Assembly (NCBI RefSeq): GCF_016865425.1
Contig: NZ_AP023355.1
Coordinates: forward strand, 744,001 to 808,000
Direction: 5' to 3'
Length of the DNA: 64,000 nucleotides
From: Actinocatenispora thailandica
GTDB taxonomy: Bacteria > Actinomycetota > Actinomycetes > Mycobacteriales > Micromonosporaceae
Translations under genes and position numbers: made by a program
Notes under the pieces: model-generated
Seen by the model: only the letters and a program-made list of their open reading frames with translations
Databases searched by the model: none
Told to the model about the DNA's origin: nothing
In this document: positions 47,248-56,624 of the stretch, in pieces
Position numbering within the stretch: the first letter of the stretch is position 1
Layout: the number at the start of each line of letters is the position of its first letter

Positions 47248-48573
47248 ATGTCCCTGTCCAGACGTGCACTGCTCTCCTCGGCCGCCGCGGGCGCGGCCGT
47301 CGCCGCCACCGGGTTCGGCACCGGGCCGGCGACCGCCGCGCCCGGGCCGGCCGGCGACCGCACCGTCCGGTTCACCGCCAAGCCGTCCGCCGAGCAGGAG
47401 CGGCTACGGTTGGCGCAGGCGTTGCGCGCCACCGACTTCGAGTCGACCGGCTACTACCTGCCGCCCAACACGCCGCTGCGCCTGACCGTACACGACGGAC
47501 CGGTGGTCCCGGCCCTGCACATCGGCGCCCCGGACGCGGACGACCAGGCCAAGACGCCGCGCAGCTATCCGCTGACCGCCGGCGCGAACACGGTGACCGA
47601 CCCGCACGGCGGCATGGTGTACCTGTCCGCGGTGGGGCACGGGCAACCGGTGTCCGTGACGCTCGGCGCCGCCGCCCGACCGGTGCCGTACTTCCGGCTG
47701 GGGAGCACCGGAAACGCCGAGTTCCGCCGCCAGCTCGACCAGCGGGCGACCCCGTGGGCCGAGCTGACCGCAGACCACGTGATCCTCACGGTCAAGCGCG
47801 AGTCTGCAGCGCAGTACGCGGCGGAGGACCAGTCGGCGTTGCTGGCCCTGTTCGCGCGCATCGTGGCGGTCGAGGACGCCACCAGCGGGCTGGCCGGGCG
47901 CAACCCGATCGACCGGCGCAACGCCCACCCGTACCACTTCGTCAACATCACCGCGACCCGACCCGGTGTCGGTGCGTACACCTCGCACGGCTACATGGCC
48001 TTCCCGAACACCTACCTGGACCGCCTGCTGGTGGTCGATGCGTTGCGCACCAACGGTTGGGGCATGTGGCACGAGCTCGGTCACGAACACCAGCAGTTCG
48101 CCTACAAGCCGGCGGTGCTCACCGAGGTCAGCGTCAACCTGTACTCGCTGGCGGTCGGCAGGGCGCTCGGCGACCAGCCGCGGCTGACCGTGCCGGACGG
48201 CAAGACCGGGCTCACCCCGTACCAGAGCGCGCTGCCCAAGCTCGGCACCGCCGGCGTGGACTATGCGAGCACCTTCGGCGCGTACGAGAAGCTGGTGATG
48301 CTCAACCAGCTGACGCTCGGCTTCGGCGACGACTTCTGGCCGCGGCTGCACCGGTTGATCCGCCGGGAGAACCCGCAGACGCAGTGGGACGCGCCGGACG
48401 CGACCGAGGTGCGGTTCGGGTACCTCGCTTCGTACACCAGCCGGATCGCCGGCGCCGACCTGACGGCTTTCTACGATCGATGGGGCGTACCGCTCACCGA
48501 CGACGCACGCGCCGCGGTGGCGGCACTCGGCCTGCCGGCGCCGACGGTGGATCCGAGCACCCTGCACGAGTGA
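47248..48573 (+). CDS. Secreted M60-family (enhancin/mucinase-like) metallopeptidase
   Basis: The 441-residue product has a twin-arginine-like signal (SLSRRALLSSAAAGAAVAAT) and an M60 peptidase domain. The zinc motif is WHELGHEHQQF (His275, Glu276, His279). The third ligand is probably Glu293 in AVLTEVSVNLYSL, giving the HExxH(8-28)E pattern of M60. The YHFVNITATRPGVGAYTSHGYMAFPN segment precedes it, as in the family. GGAGG precedes the ATG by six bases. M60 peptidases cut glycoproteins such as mucins, so its place after a PL8 lyase suggests attack on glycan-bearing proteins. It is the last gene of the operon and is followed by a hairpin. Confidence 0.9.
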   Translation: MSLSRRALLSSAAAGAAVAATGFGTGPATAAPGPAGDRTVRFTAKPSAEQERLRLAQALRATDFESTGYYLPPNTPLRLTVHDGPVVPALHIGAPDADDQAKTPRSYPLTAGANTVTDPHGGMVYLSAVGHGQPVSVTLGAAARPVPYFRLGSTGNAEFRRQLDQRATPWAELTADHVILTVKRESAAQYAAEDQSALLALFARIVAVEDATSGLAGRNPIDRRNAHPYHFVNITATRPGVGAYTSHGYMAFPNTYLDRLLVVDALRTNGWGMWHELGHEHQQFAYKPAVLTEVSVNLYSLAVGRALGDQPRLTVPDGKTGLTPYQSALPKLGTAGVDYASTFGAYEKLVMLNQLTLGFGDDFWPRLHRLIRRENPQTQWDAPDATEVRFGYLASYTSRIAGADLTAFYDRWGVPLTDDARAAVAALGLPAPTVDPSTLHE

Positions 48574-48619
48574 CGCGCCGGGCGCGTGACGGCCCAACCG
48601 GGGGATCCGGTGATGGCGA

Positions 48620-48650
48620 GATCACTGTCCGATTGATTCGGACAGTGATC
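48620..48650 (+). terminator. 12-base-pair hairpin after the M60 gene
   Basis: GATCACTGTCCG (48620-48631) and CGGACAGTGATC (48639-48650) are perfect complements around ATTGATT. It lies 47 bases after the stop and 159 bases before the HtrA gene. A terminator fits best; a regulatory site for htrA is also possible because the arms are less GC-rich than the other terminators. Confidence 0.6.
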
Positions 48651-48808
48651 CCCAGAGGGATTCACGCTCCCAGGGGATTCTCAGGGAGAGCCCAGGCCGA
48701 CCGCAGGCTGTCGAGCAAATCTGGCCCCATGAGCGAGCGACAGCGAGCGACCCAGCGGTACGGCGCGCCCGTGACTGATGGTCGGAGGCAGCGGAGCGGA
48801 GACCGCCC

Positions 48809-50807
48809 ATGAGCACTCAGGACCGCGACCCCAGGGGCGCCGACGAGCAGCCCGCGGCCGGGCCCGGCCAGCCGACCGAGCCCGCCGCGGCGTCCGGACC
48901 GGCCGCCGACCAGACCGGCGCCGACCGTGCCGCGCCCGACTCGACGACACCGCCGGTCGACGCCGGTACCGACGAGGGCCCGGCGAACGCTCCGGAGCCG
49001 GCCGCCACCTCGGGCCCGCCGGCCACGCCGGAGCCGGCGGACACCCCGGAGCCCGAGGACACCCCGGGGCCCGAGGGCACTCCGGGGTTCGCCGGCGCGG
49101 CCGGGTCCGAGGACGTGACGCAGGCGGTTCCGGCCGCCGGCGCGACCGCAGCCAGCACGCCCGACGCGGTACCCCCGGCGCGTCGGGCGCCGACCAGCAG
49201 TGGTCCGCCGGTGCCGCCGCCCACCCCGAGCCCGCGGCGACCGCCGGGCAGCCCGAGCCCGCCGCCCCGGCGCAACCCGCGGCGGCTGCGAACCCGGCCC
49301 AGCCGGACGATGCGAACCCGCCGGGCTGGGCGCAGCCGGCGGCGGCCGGTGCGCAGGGCGCGCCCGGCGCCGGTCCGGCCGGCGACCAGGCCGGTCCGCC
49401 CTCCGAGTACGCCACCGAGTCGTACGGGCAGCCGGCCGGCACGCCGCCGCAGCAGCCGGCCGCGGGGCCGTACGGGCAGCAGCCCGCGGCGGGCCCGTAC
49501 CAACCGGCCGCCGGCCAGCCCGTGCCCGGCCAGCCCGTGCCCGGTCAGCCGATCGGCGGGCCGGCCGACACGACCGGCCAGTTCGGCGCGACTCAGCAGG
49601 TCCCGGCCTACCCGGGCGGTTACGGCGCGTCCGGCTGGCAGCAGCCCGGGCCGTACGGCCCGAAGCCGCCGAGCAGGGCCCGCCGGTGGGTCGCGGCCGG
49701 CGCCGCGGCGGTCGTCCTGGTGCTGGCCGGCGGCGTCGTCGGCGGTGTCACGGTGCACGCGCTGGACGGGAACACGCCGATGGAGTCGACGGTCGTGTCC
49801 AGCCCGGTGTCGGTCAAGGGCGGCTCGCTCGCCGACATGGTGAAGCAGGTCAAGCCCAGCGTGGTGTCGCTGAAGGTGCAGTCCGGCCAGTCCGGAGACG
49901 AGGGTTCCGGCGTCATCATCTCGACCAACGGCATGATCGTGACCAACAACCACGTGGTCGAGGCCGCCGCGGGGGCAACGGTTCGATCCAGGTCACGTTC
50001 GACGACGGCAGCCAGGCGCCGGCGAAGATCATCGGACGGGATCCGTCCGGCGACCTCGCCGTGGTGCAGGCGCAGGGCAAGTCGGATCTGAAGCCGGCGA
50101 CCATCGGCAACAGCGACAAGCTCTCGCCGGGCGACGGTGTCGTGGCGATCGGCAGCCCGCTCGGCCTGGAAGGTACGGTCACCCAGGGCATCGTGTCGGC
50201 GCTCAACCGCAGCTACACGGTGTCGACCGAACAGCAGCAGCAGCCGCAGCAGCAGAACCCGTTCAACTTCCAGGACCCGCAGAAGCAACAGCAGCAGAGC
50301 GGTTCGATCACGATCCCGAACGCGATCCAGACCGATGCGGCGATCAACCCCGGCAACTCCGGTGGCCCGCTGCTGAACATGTCCGGCCAGGTCATCGGGA
50401 TCAACAGCGCGATCCGCTCGTCGGACAGCTCGGGCAGCGGCCAGGGTGGCAGCATCGGCATCGGCTTCGCGATCCCGATCAACACCGCGAAGGCCACCGC
50501 GGACAAGCTGATCAAGGGCGAGAAGGTGCAGCACCCGCTGTTCGGTGTCTCGGTGACCAGCGCCACCGACTCGAACGGCAACGGCAGCGGCGCGCTCGTC
50601 GCGGCGGTCACCAAGGGTGGCCCGGCCGACAAGGCCGGCATCCAGAAGGGTGACGTGATCACCCAGGTCGACGGGACCAAGGTGCCGGACTCCGACACGC
50701 TGGTCTCGGTGGTGGCCCAGCACCAGCCGGGCGACAAGGTGAAGGTCACCTACACCCGCAACGGCAAGTCACACACCGCCACCGCGACGCTCGCGGCAGC
50801 GAAGTAA
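48809..50807 (+). pseudogene. HtrA/DegP-like membrane serine protease, interrupted by two apparent frameshifts
   Basis: The intact protein would be about 666 residues. It has an acidic Pro/Ala/Glu-rich cytoplasmic region, one membrane helix (WVAAGAAAVVLVLAGGVVGG), a trypsin-like domain with catalytic His in VTNNHVVEA, Asp in GDLAVVQA and Ser in NPGNSGGPLLN, and a PDZ domain (GGPADKAGIQKGDVITQVDG). The reading frame starts at 48809 and shifts at or near the five-C run 49172-49176. It shifts again at the five-G run 49971-49975. One added base at each place restores a single frame. All catalytic residues are intact, so the gene may well be functional and the breaks assembly errors. Family role: protein quality control at the outer membrane face. 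Confidence 0.85.
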
Positions 50808-50821
50808 CCCAGTACCGCCCT

Positions 50822-50855
50822 GACGGGGCCCGCCGGAGATCCGGCGGGCCCCGTC
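50822..50855 (+). terminator. 15-base-pair hairpin after htrA
   Basis: GACGGGGCCCGCCGG (50822-50836) pairs perfectly with CCGGCGGGCCCCGTC (50841-50855) around AGAT, 15 bases past the protease stop. Confidence 0.8.
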
Positions 50856-50889
50856 GCGTTCGCGGTACGGCGATCCTGTCGGTGGGTGG

Positions 50890-52572
50890 GTGCAGGATCG
50901 AGGCGTGCGGTGGGCGGTGTACGACGACGAGGCCGGGGGCGGCGCGCTTGCCGGCCTCGACGCGTCCGGTGCGATCGGTGCCGCGACCGCCGTGCCGGCG
51001 CTGGCCGCGGCGGTGGGTGCCCGCGAGGCCGGCGACGTGCGGTGGGTCTGGCCGGACACTGCGCGCTGCTACCCGGGCCTGCTGCGGGACGGCGCCCGGG
51101 TGGCCCGGTGTCACGACCTGGCGCTGACCGAGGGGCTGCTGCTGGGGCATGCCGGCCGCTGGGGTGAGCCGCGGGCGCTGCCGGCGGCGTGGGCCCGGCT
51201 GCACGACCTGCCGGTGCCGGACGACGAGCCGCTGGCGGGCGCGCCGCAGCCGGGCCGGCCGACCCAGCCGGCGCTGTTCGCGCCGGCCCGCCAGCCGCTG
51301 CCGGGCGCGGCGTCGCCGCTGGCCGCGGTGGCCGGCGTGCACGCCGACCAGCTCGCGCGCATCGGCGCGCTGCCCGACCCGGCGCGGTTCCGGCTGCTGG
51401 TCGCGGTGGAGTCGGCGGGCGCGCTGGCGGCGGCGGAGCTGGGCGCGGTCGGCCTGCCGTGGCGGGCCGACGTGCACGACCGGTTGCTGACCGAGGCGCT
51501 CGGGGCCCGGCCGACCGGTGGTGGCCGGCCGCCGGTGCTGGCCGGGCTGGCGGCGCAGATCGAGGCGGCCTTCGGGTTTCGGCTCAACCCGGACTCGCCG
51601 GCGGAGGTGGTGGCCGCGTTCCGCAAGGTGGGCATCGCGGTGCCCTCGACCCGGGCGTACGTGTTGCGCGACGTGGAGCATCCGGCGGTGGCGCCGCTGC
51701 TCCGGTACAAGGAGTTGTCCCGGCTGCACGTGGCGAACGGGTGGCAGTTCCTCGCCGACTGGGTGGTCGGCGGCCGGTTCCGGCCGGAGTACGTCGCGGG
51801 CGCGGTGGTGTCCGGGCGGTGGGGCACCCGGGGCGGTGGTGCGTTGCAGATCCCGAAGGCGGTGCGTCGCGCGGTGGTGGCGGAACCGGGCTGGGTGCTG
51901 GTGGTGGCCGACGCCGGCCAGTTGGAGCCGCGGGTGCTCGCGGCGCTGTCCGGGGACCGCGGGATGGCGACCGCGGCGGGCCCCGGCGACATGTACGCGG
52001 CGCTCGCCGCCTCGGCGTTCGAGGGCGACCGGGCCAAGGCGAAGGTCGCGCTGCTCGCCGCGATGTACGGGGGCACCACCGGCGCCGGTGGCGCGCTGCT
52101 CGCCACCCTGCGGCGGCGGTTCCCGGACGCGGTGGGGTACGTGGAGGCCGCGGCCCGGGTGGGTGAGCAGGGCGGCCTGGTGCGTTCGCTGCTGGGGCGC
52201 ACCTGCCCGCCGGCGTCGACCCCGGTCGCCGGGCCGGGCGAGCCGGCCGAGGCGGCGGAGCCGGTGTCGGCGTCGTCGGCGCGGGCCCGCGGCCGGTTCA
52301 CCCGCAACTTCGTCATTCAGGCGACGGCGGCGGAGTGGGCGCTGTTGCTGCTGGCCGAGTTGCGCCGGCGGTTGGCCTCGATGGACGGTACCGAGCTGGT
52401 GTTCTTTCAGCACGACGAGGTGGTCGTGCACTGCCGGCGGGAGCTGGCGGGCGAGGTGACGGCCGCGGTGACCGCGTCGGCGCAGGCGGCGACGGGGATG
52501 TTGTTCGGGCCGACCCGGGTGCGCTTCCCGCTCGACGTGGCGACCGCGGAGTGTTATGCCGATGCGAAATGA
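50890..52572 (+). CDS. PolA-like bifunctional 3'-5' exonuclease/DNA polymerase
   Basis: The 560-residue protein is the actinobacterial family A polymerase lacking the 5' nuclease domain. An N-terminal exonuclease-like half (about 1-200, weakly conserved) is followed by the polymerase palm. Motif A is VVADAGQLEPRVLAALSGD, the O-helix motif is DRAKAKVALLAAMYGGTTG, and motif C is FFQHDEVVVHC. Motif C's HDE is intact, and the Asp of motif A is present. It probably takes part in repair. GTG 50890 opens the frame; GTG 50905 (MRWAVYDDEAG) is an alternative with a better upstream AGGATCGAGG. It stands between hairpin-bounded units. Confidence 0.85.
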   Translation: MQDRGVRWAVYDDEAGGGALAGLDASGAIGAATAVPALAAAVGAREAGDVRWVWPDTARCYPGLLRDGARVARCHDLALTEGLLLGHAGRWGEPRALPAAWARLHDLPVPDDEPLAGAPQPGRPTQPALFAPARQPLPGAASPLAAVAGVHADQLARIGALPDPARFRLLVAVESAGALAAAELGAVGLPWRADVHDRLLTEALGARPTGGGRPPVLAGLAAQIEAAFGFRLNPDSPAEVVAAFRKVGIAVPSTRAYVLRDVEHPAVAPLLRYKELSRLHVANGWQFLADWVVGGRFRPEYVAGAVVSGRWGTRGGGALQIPKAVRRAVVAEPGWVLVVADAGQLEPRVLAALSGDRGMATAAGPGDMYAALAASAFEGDRAKAKVALLAAMYGGTTGAGGALLATLRRRFPDAVGYVEAAARVGEQGGLVRSLLGRTCPPASTPVAGPGEPAEAAEPVSASSARARGRFTRNFVIQATAAEWALLLLAELRRRLASMDGTELVFFQHDEVVVHCRRELAGEVTAAVTASAQAATGMLFGPTRVRFPLDVATAECYADAK

Positions 52573-52640
52573 ACTATTTTCGATGTGATCTTACGGCCCA
52601 CTTAACGCTATGTCGGAGGGTTTTCCGCTACCCTTACCCG

Positions 52641-52658
52641 TCTCGCGTTACCGCGAGA
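52641..52658 (+). promoter_or_regulatory. Small stem-loop in the mgtC-like leader
   Basis: TCTCGCG (52641-52647) pairs with CGCGAGA (52652-52658) around TTAC, just before GGGAGG and 23 bases before the ATG. The leader is unusually AT-rich from about 52572, suggesting a promoter there. It is too short for a known magnesium riboswitch. Confidence 0.45.
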
Positions 52659-52681
52659 GGAAGGGAGGATCCTCAACCGGT

Positions 52682-53404
52682 ATGACCAATATAGTGGCGT
52701 TCGGTGAGCCCATCGGGCAGGGCTGGACCCAGATCGGGGAACTCGCCCTCGCGCTGGTGCTCTGTACGGTCATCGGCCTGGAGCGGGAACTCGCCCAGAA
52801 GGCGGCCGGGCTGCGCACCCACACCCTCGTCGGGGTCGGCGCGGCGCTGATCATGCTGATCTCCAAGTACGGCTTCAGCGACATCCTCGGCGAGCACGTC
52901 ACCCTCGACCCGTCCCGGATCGCCGCGCAGATCGTGTCCGGCATCGGCTTCATCGGCGGTGGGCTGATCTTCGTCCGCCGCGACGCGGTCCGCGGTCTGA
53001 CCACCGCCGCGGTGATCTGGATGTCGGCCGCGGTCGGCATGGCCTGCGGTGCCGGGCTGTGGCTGCTCGCGATCGCGGTGACCGCCGGGCACTTCCTCGT
53101 GCTGTACGGCTACCCGGCGATCGGCCGGCTGCTGCCGCGGTCGAAGTGGGCGCCGTCGAACCTGACGATGACCTACCACGGTGGGCAGGGCGTGCTGCGC
53201 AACACGCTGGCCGCCTGTACCGACCGCGGCATCGCCGTCGCGGAGATCTCCACCGAGCAGGTCGAGGAGGGTGCCGGCGGCCGGGTCCGGGTCGCGCTGA
53301 CCCTTCGGGGCGTCCGCGACCCGGGCGACCTGGCCGCGAGCCTGTCCGAGATCGACGGCGTGGTCGCGGTGCGCGCCGGCGACGAGGAACGCAGTACCGA
53401 ATGA
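52682..53404 (+). CDS. MgtC/SapB-family membrane protein
   Basis: The 240-residue inner-membrane protein has four or five hydrophobic helices in its first 145 residues. It has the MgtC block LCTVIGLERELAQKAAGLRTHTLVGVGAALIMLISKYGF and then IAAQIVSGIGFIGGGLIF. The cytoplasmic C-terminal domain (about 160-240) has an ACT-like fold pattern. MgtC proteins support growth under low magnesium and interact with other membrane proteins; the exact role here is unknown. The start ATG at 52682 has GGGAGG upstream at long spacing. It converges on the Lrp gene with 42 bases between. Confidence 0.9.
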   Translation: MTNIVAFGEPIGQGWTQIGELALALVLCTVIGLERELAQKAAGLRTHTLVGVGAALIMLISKYGFSDILGEHVTLDPSRIAAQIVSGIGFIGGGLIFVRRDAVRGLTTAAVIWMSAAVGMACGAGLWLLAIAVTAGHFLVLYGYPAIGRLLPRSKWAPSNLTMTYHGGQGVLRNTLAACTDRGIAVAEISTEQVEEGAGGRVRVALTLRGVRDPGDLAASLSEIDGVVAVRAGDEERSTE

Positions 53405-53446
53405 GCGGGCGGTGCGGCGCGCCCGGCCCGGGGTCGCCGCACCGTG

Positions 53447-53947
53447 TCACCAGCCGTCGGCGGGAGTGATCTCGCCCGGCGCGGCGGGCGGCTGCTCGAC
53501 CTCGTGCCGCTCGTACTGGGTGGACAGCACGATGTGCGATCGCGCCTCGCCGTGCCGCTGGCCGAGCTGCTCCAGGAACCCCTCCAGGTGGGTCATCGAC
53601 GCGACCCGCACCTTCAACAGGGTGCAGGACTCGCTGGCGAGCTTGTGCACCTCGACGATCTCCGGGTAGTCGGCGGCCCGCGCGGTGCGCAGCAGGCACC
53701 GGCCGGGCGTGCAGCGCAGCATCAGGAACGCGGTGAGCGGCGAGCCGGCCCGCGCCGGATCGACCCGCGCCTGGTAGCCGGTGATCACCCCGGCGTCCTG
53801 CAGCCGGCGCACCCGGTCGGCCACCGCCGGCGCCGACAGGTTCACCCGCCGGGCGAGCGACTTGTACGACTGGCGGCCGTCGGTCTGCAACTCGTGCAGG
53901 ATGCGCCAGTCCAGGTCGTCGAGGGCGATCTCCGAACGGAAGGCCAT
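53447..53947 (-). CDS. Lrp/AsnC-family transcriptional regulator
   Basis: The 166-residue regulator has the AsnC helix-turn-helix near residues 8-52 (LDDLDWRILHELQTDGRQSY, then RVNLSAPAVADRVRRLQDAG) and the RAM effector domain behind it (FLMLRCTPGRCLLRTA, SCTLLKVRVASMTHLEGFLE). AAAGGAG lies about ten bases before ATG 53947; a longer upstream frame lacks a matching site. It is divergent from the MFS transporter with 95 bases between starts, a common arrangement where the regulator controls the exporter. Its effector is probably an amino acid or a small metabolite exported by the MFS protein. Confidence 0.9.
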   Translation of the reverse strand: MAFRSEIALDDLDWRILHELQTDGRQSYKSLARRVNLSAPAVADRVRRLQDAGVITGYQARVDPARAGSPLTAFLMLRCTPGRCLLRTARAADYPEIVEVHKLASESCTLLKVRVASMTHLEGFLEQLGQRHGEARSHIVLSTQYERHEVEQPPAAPGEITPADGW

Positions 53948-54006
53948 TGCCGGCAATCTCCTTTCGTACGGTAGGCAGGCTCGACGAAACCCCCGTGCAC
54001 TGACCA

Positions 54007-54035
54007 TTCAGCAACCGTCGCGACTTTTCTAGCCT
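54007..54035 (+). promoter_or_regulatory. Promoter of the MFS gene, probably leaderless
   Basis: TTCAGC (54007-54012) and TAGCCT (54030-54035) are 17 bases apart. The expected RNA start is at or next to the ATG at 54043, and no ribosome binding site is present, so the transcript is likely leaderless. Confidence 0.5.
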
Positions 54036-54042
54036 GCTTCGC

Positions 54043-55293
54043 ATGGCAAACTACCCCGAAACCCCGCCGGGACGCCGGCGCACGATGGGCGCGCTGTTTC
54101 TCGGTGCCGCGTCGGTCAACGCCGCGATGGTGCTCGCCGGTACCGCCGCGACGCTGGTCGTCGCCGACCGGCTCGGCACCGGCTGGGGCGGGCTCGGCAG
54201 TACGGCCGGGGTCGCCGGCACCGCCGCCGGCGTGCTGCTGTTGAGCCGGGTGATGGCCCGGTGGAGTCGGCGTACCGGTCTGGGCGCCGGCGCCCTCACC
54301 GGTACGGCCGGCGCGGCGGTGGCGACCGCGGGTGCCGCGGCCGGCTCGGTGCCGGTGCTGCTTGCCGGGATGCTGCTGCTGGGTGTCGGGAACGCCGCCG
54401 CGCAGCTCGCCCGGTACGCGGCGGCGGGGCTGTTCGAGGCGCGCCGGCGGGGAACGGCCCTCGGCGCCGTCGTGTGGGCGGGCACCGTCGGTGCCGTCGG
54501 TGGGCCGCTGCTGCTCGGCCCGTCGACGCGGGCGGCCGGTGCTTCCGGTTGGGCACCATTGACCGGCGCCTTCGCCCTCGCACTGGGCTGCTTCGGGGTG
54601 GCCGTCGTGGCGTTCCTGCTGGTGGCACGGCGCCCGGCGGCGACGCCGGACGAGCCGGTGCCGGCGGCGGGGCCGCTGCGGACGGTGCTGGTGCGGCCGG
54701 ACGTCCGGCTCGCGCTGGCTGCGATGCTGACCGCCCAGGTGGTGATGACCGCGGTGATGACCGCGGCGCCGCTGTCGATGCACCGGCACGGGCAGTCGAT
54801 GGGCGTGGTCGGCCTGGTGGTGTCGGCGCACACGTTGGGCATGTTCGCGTTCGCGCCGGTGTCCGGGCGGCTGGCGGACCGGTTCGGCGGCCGGACCGTC
54901 GTCGCTGCCGGCCTGGCGACGCTGGCGCTGGCCACCGTGCTCGTCACCGGTACCGCCGGGTCGACCGGGCCCGGCCTGCCGGTGGCGCTGTTCGTGCTCG
55001 GGTACGGCTGGAACCTGGCGTTCGTCGGCGCCAGCGCCCTGCTGGTGCACGGGCTGCCGGCCGCGGTGGAGTCGCGGGTGCAGGGGCTGGTGGAGAGCTG
55101 GTCCTGGGCCGGTGGCGGTGCGGCGACGCTCGGTTCGACCGCGGTACTCGGTGCCGCCGGCTACCCGCCGCTCGCGCTCGGCGCCGGCGCGCTGCTCGCC
55201 GTACCGGCGGCGCTGCTGCTCGCCCGCCGGCCGCGCCGGCCGATCGGGGAACCGCGGCCGAACCGATCGGAGCTCGCCGAGCGGGCCCGCTGA
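54043..55293 (+). CDS. MFS transporter
   Basis: The 416-residue protein has about twelve hydrophobic helices and MFS loop features: GGLGSTAGVAGTAAGVLLLS in the first half, and the inter-domain RGTALGAVVWAGTVGAVGGP in place of the classical helix 5 motif. The second half has the GxLADRxGRR-like SGRLADRFGGRTVVAAGLA after helix 8. It is an importer or exporter of small molecules; the drug-efflux type is most likely. Leaderless transcription is probable. It is divergent from an Lrp regulator and converges on glyA, with a strong bidirectional terminator between. Confidence 0.85.
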   Translation: MANYPETPPGRRRTMGALFLGAASVNAAMVLAGTAATLVVADRLGTGWGGLGSTAGVAGTAAGVLLLSRVMARWSRRTGLGAGALTGTAGAAVATAGAAAGSVPVLLAGMLLLGVGNAAAQLARYAAAGLFEARRRGTALGAVVWAGTVGAVGGPLLLGPSTRAAGASGWAPLTGAFALALGCFGVAVVAFLLVARRPAATPDEPVPAAGPLRTVLVRPDVRLALAAMLTAQVVMTAVMTAAPLSMHRHGQSMGVVGLVVSAHTLGMFAFAPVSGRLADRFGGRTVVAAGLATLALATVLVTGTAGSTGPGLPVALFVLGYGWNLAFVGASALLVHGLPAAVESRVQGLVESWSWAGGGAATLGSTAVLGAAGYPPLALGAGALLAVPAALLLARRPRRPIGEPRPNRSELAERAR

Positions 55294-55295
55294 CC

Positions 55296-55329
55296 GGCGC
55301 GCCGGCCGGACCGTTCCGGCCGGCGCGCC
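55296..55329. terminator. Bidirectional terminator between MFS gene and glyA
   Basis: GGCGCGCCGGCCGGA (55296-55310) pairs perfectly with TCCGGCCGGCGCGCC (55315-55329) around CCGT. It sits in the 40 bases between convergent stops. Confidence 0.85.
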
Positions 55330-55333
55330 ACGG

Positions 55334-56608
55334 TCACAGCGACGGATACAGCGGGTACTTGTCGGCCAGCGCGGTGACCCGGTCGCGCAGCGCGGCGGCC
55401 CGGGACTCGTCGAAGTCGGCCGACAGTGCGCCGGCGATGACGTCGGCGACCTCGGTGAACGCGTCGGTGTCGAACCCGCGGGTGGCGAGCGCCGGGGTAC
55501 CGATGCGCAGGCCGGAGGTGACCATCGGCGGCCGCGGGTCGAACGGCACCGCGTTGCGGTTGACGGTGATCCCGAGATCGTGCAGCCGGTCCTCGGCCTG
55601 CCGGCCGTCCAGCTCGGAGTCGCGCAGGTCGACCAGCACCAGGTGCACCTCGGTGCCGCCGGTCAGCACCCGGACGCCGGCGGCGGCCAGCTCCGGTGCG
55701 CTCAGCCGCTCGGCGAGGATCTTCGCGCCGGCCAGGGTGCGGCGCTGCCGGTCGGTGAACTCGTCCGAGGCGGCGACCTTGAACGCGACCGCCTTGGCCG
55801 CGATCACGTGCTCCAGCGGCCCGCCCTGCTGGCCGGGGAACACCGCCGAGTTGATCTTCTTGGCCAGCTCCGGAGTGTTGGTCAGGATGACGCCACCGCG
55901 CGGGCCGCCGAGCGTCTTGTGCGTGGTGGTGGTGACGATGTCGGCGTACTCGACCGGGTTCGGGTGCAGGCCGGCGGCGACCAGCCCGGCGAAGTGCGCC
56001 ATGTCGACCATCAGCAGCGCGCCGACCTCGTCGGCGATCTCCCGGAACGCGGCGAAGTCGAGCTGCCGCGGGTACGCCGACCAGCCGGCGACGATCATCT
56101 TCGGCTGGTGCTCGACCGCGAGTCGGCGCACCTCGGCCATGTCGACCCGGTAGTCGATCTCGTCGACGTGGTAGGCGACCACGTGGTACAGCTTGCCGGA
56201 GAAGTTGATCTTCATCCCGTGGGTCAGGTGGCCGCCGTGCGCCAGGTCCAGGCCGAGGATGGTGTCACCCGGGGTCAGGGTGGCGAACATGGCGGCCGCG
56301 TTGGCCTGCGCGCCGGAGTGCGGCTGGACGTTCGCGAACCCCGCGCCGAACAGGCCCTTGACCCGCTCGATCGCCAGCCGCTCGATCACGTCGACGTGCT
56401 CGCAGCCGCCGTAGTAACGGCGGCCGGGGTAGCCCTCGGCGTACTTGTTGGTCAGCACGGAGCCCTGCGCGGACAGCACCGAGACCGGGGCGAAGTTCTC
56501 CGAGGCGATCATCTCCAGCGTCGACTGCTGGCGGTGCAGCTCGGCGCCGATGGCCGCCGCGACCTCGGGGTCGGTGTCGGCGAGGGAACGGTTCAGCAGG
56601 TCGGTCAT
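55334..56608 (-). CDS. glyA: Serine hydroxymethyltransferase
   Basis: The 424-residue pyridoxal-phosphate enzyme converts serine and tetrahydrofolate into glycine and methylene-tetrahydrofolate. Signatures are [20 protein letters not shown] near the N-terminus, [31 protein letters not shown], and the cofactor lysine in [14 protein letters not shown]. The C-terminal [12 protein letters not shown] is also typical. GGAGGATGGGGGC before ATG 56608 fixes the start; the longer frame upstream runs through a repeated hairpin region. The length matches the family (about 420). Confidence 0.96.
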   Translation of the reverse strand: MTDLLNRSLADTDPEVAAAIGAELHRQQSTLEMIASENFAPVSVLSAQGSVLTNKYAEGYPGRRYYGGCEHVDVIERLAIERVKGLFGAGFANVQPHSGAQANAAAMFATLTPGDTILGLDLAHGGHLTHGMKINFSGKLYHVVAYHVDEIDYRVDMAEVRRLAVEHQPKMIVAGWSAYPRQLDFAAFREIADEVGALLMVDMAHFAGLVAAGLHPNPVEYADIVTTTTHKTLGGPRGGVILTNTPELAKKINSAVFPGQQGGPLEHVIAAKAVAFKVAASDEFTDRQRRTLAGAKILAERLSAPELAAAGVRVLTGGTEVHLVLVDLRDSELDGRQAEDRLHDLGITVNRNAVPFDPRPPMVTSGLRIGTPALATRGFDTDAFTEVADVIAGALSADFDESRAAALRDRVTALADKYPLYPSL

Positions 56609-56624
56609 GCCCCCATCCTCCCCG

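Noticed and set aside
52573-52681. M-box magnesium riboswitch upstream of the MgtC-like gene
   Set aside because: The leader is about 100 bases and lacks the conserved M-box core; only a small stem is seen.
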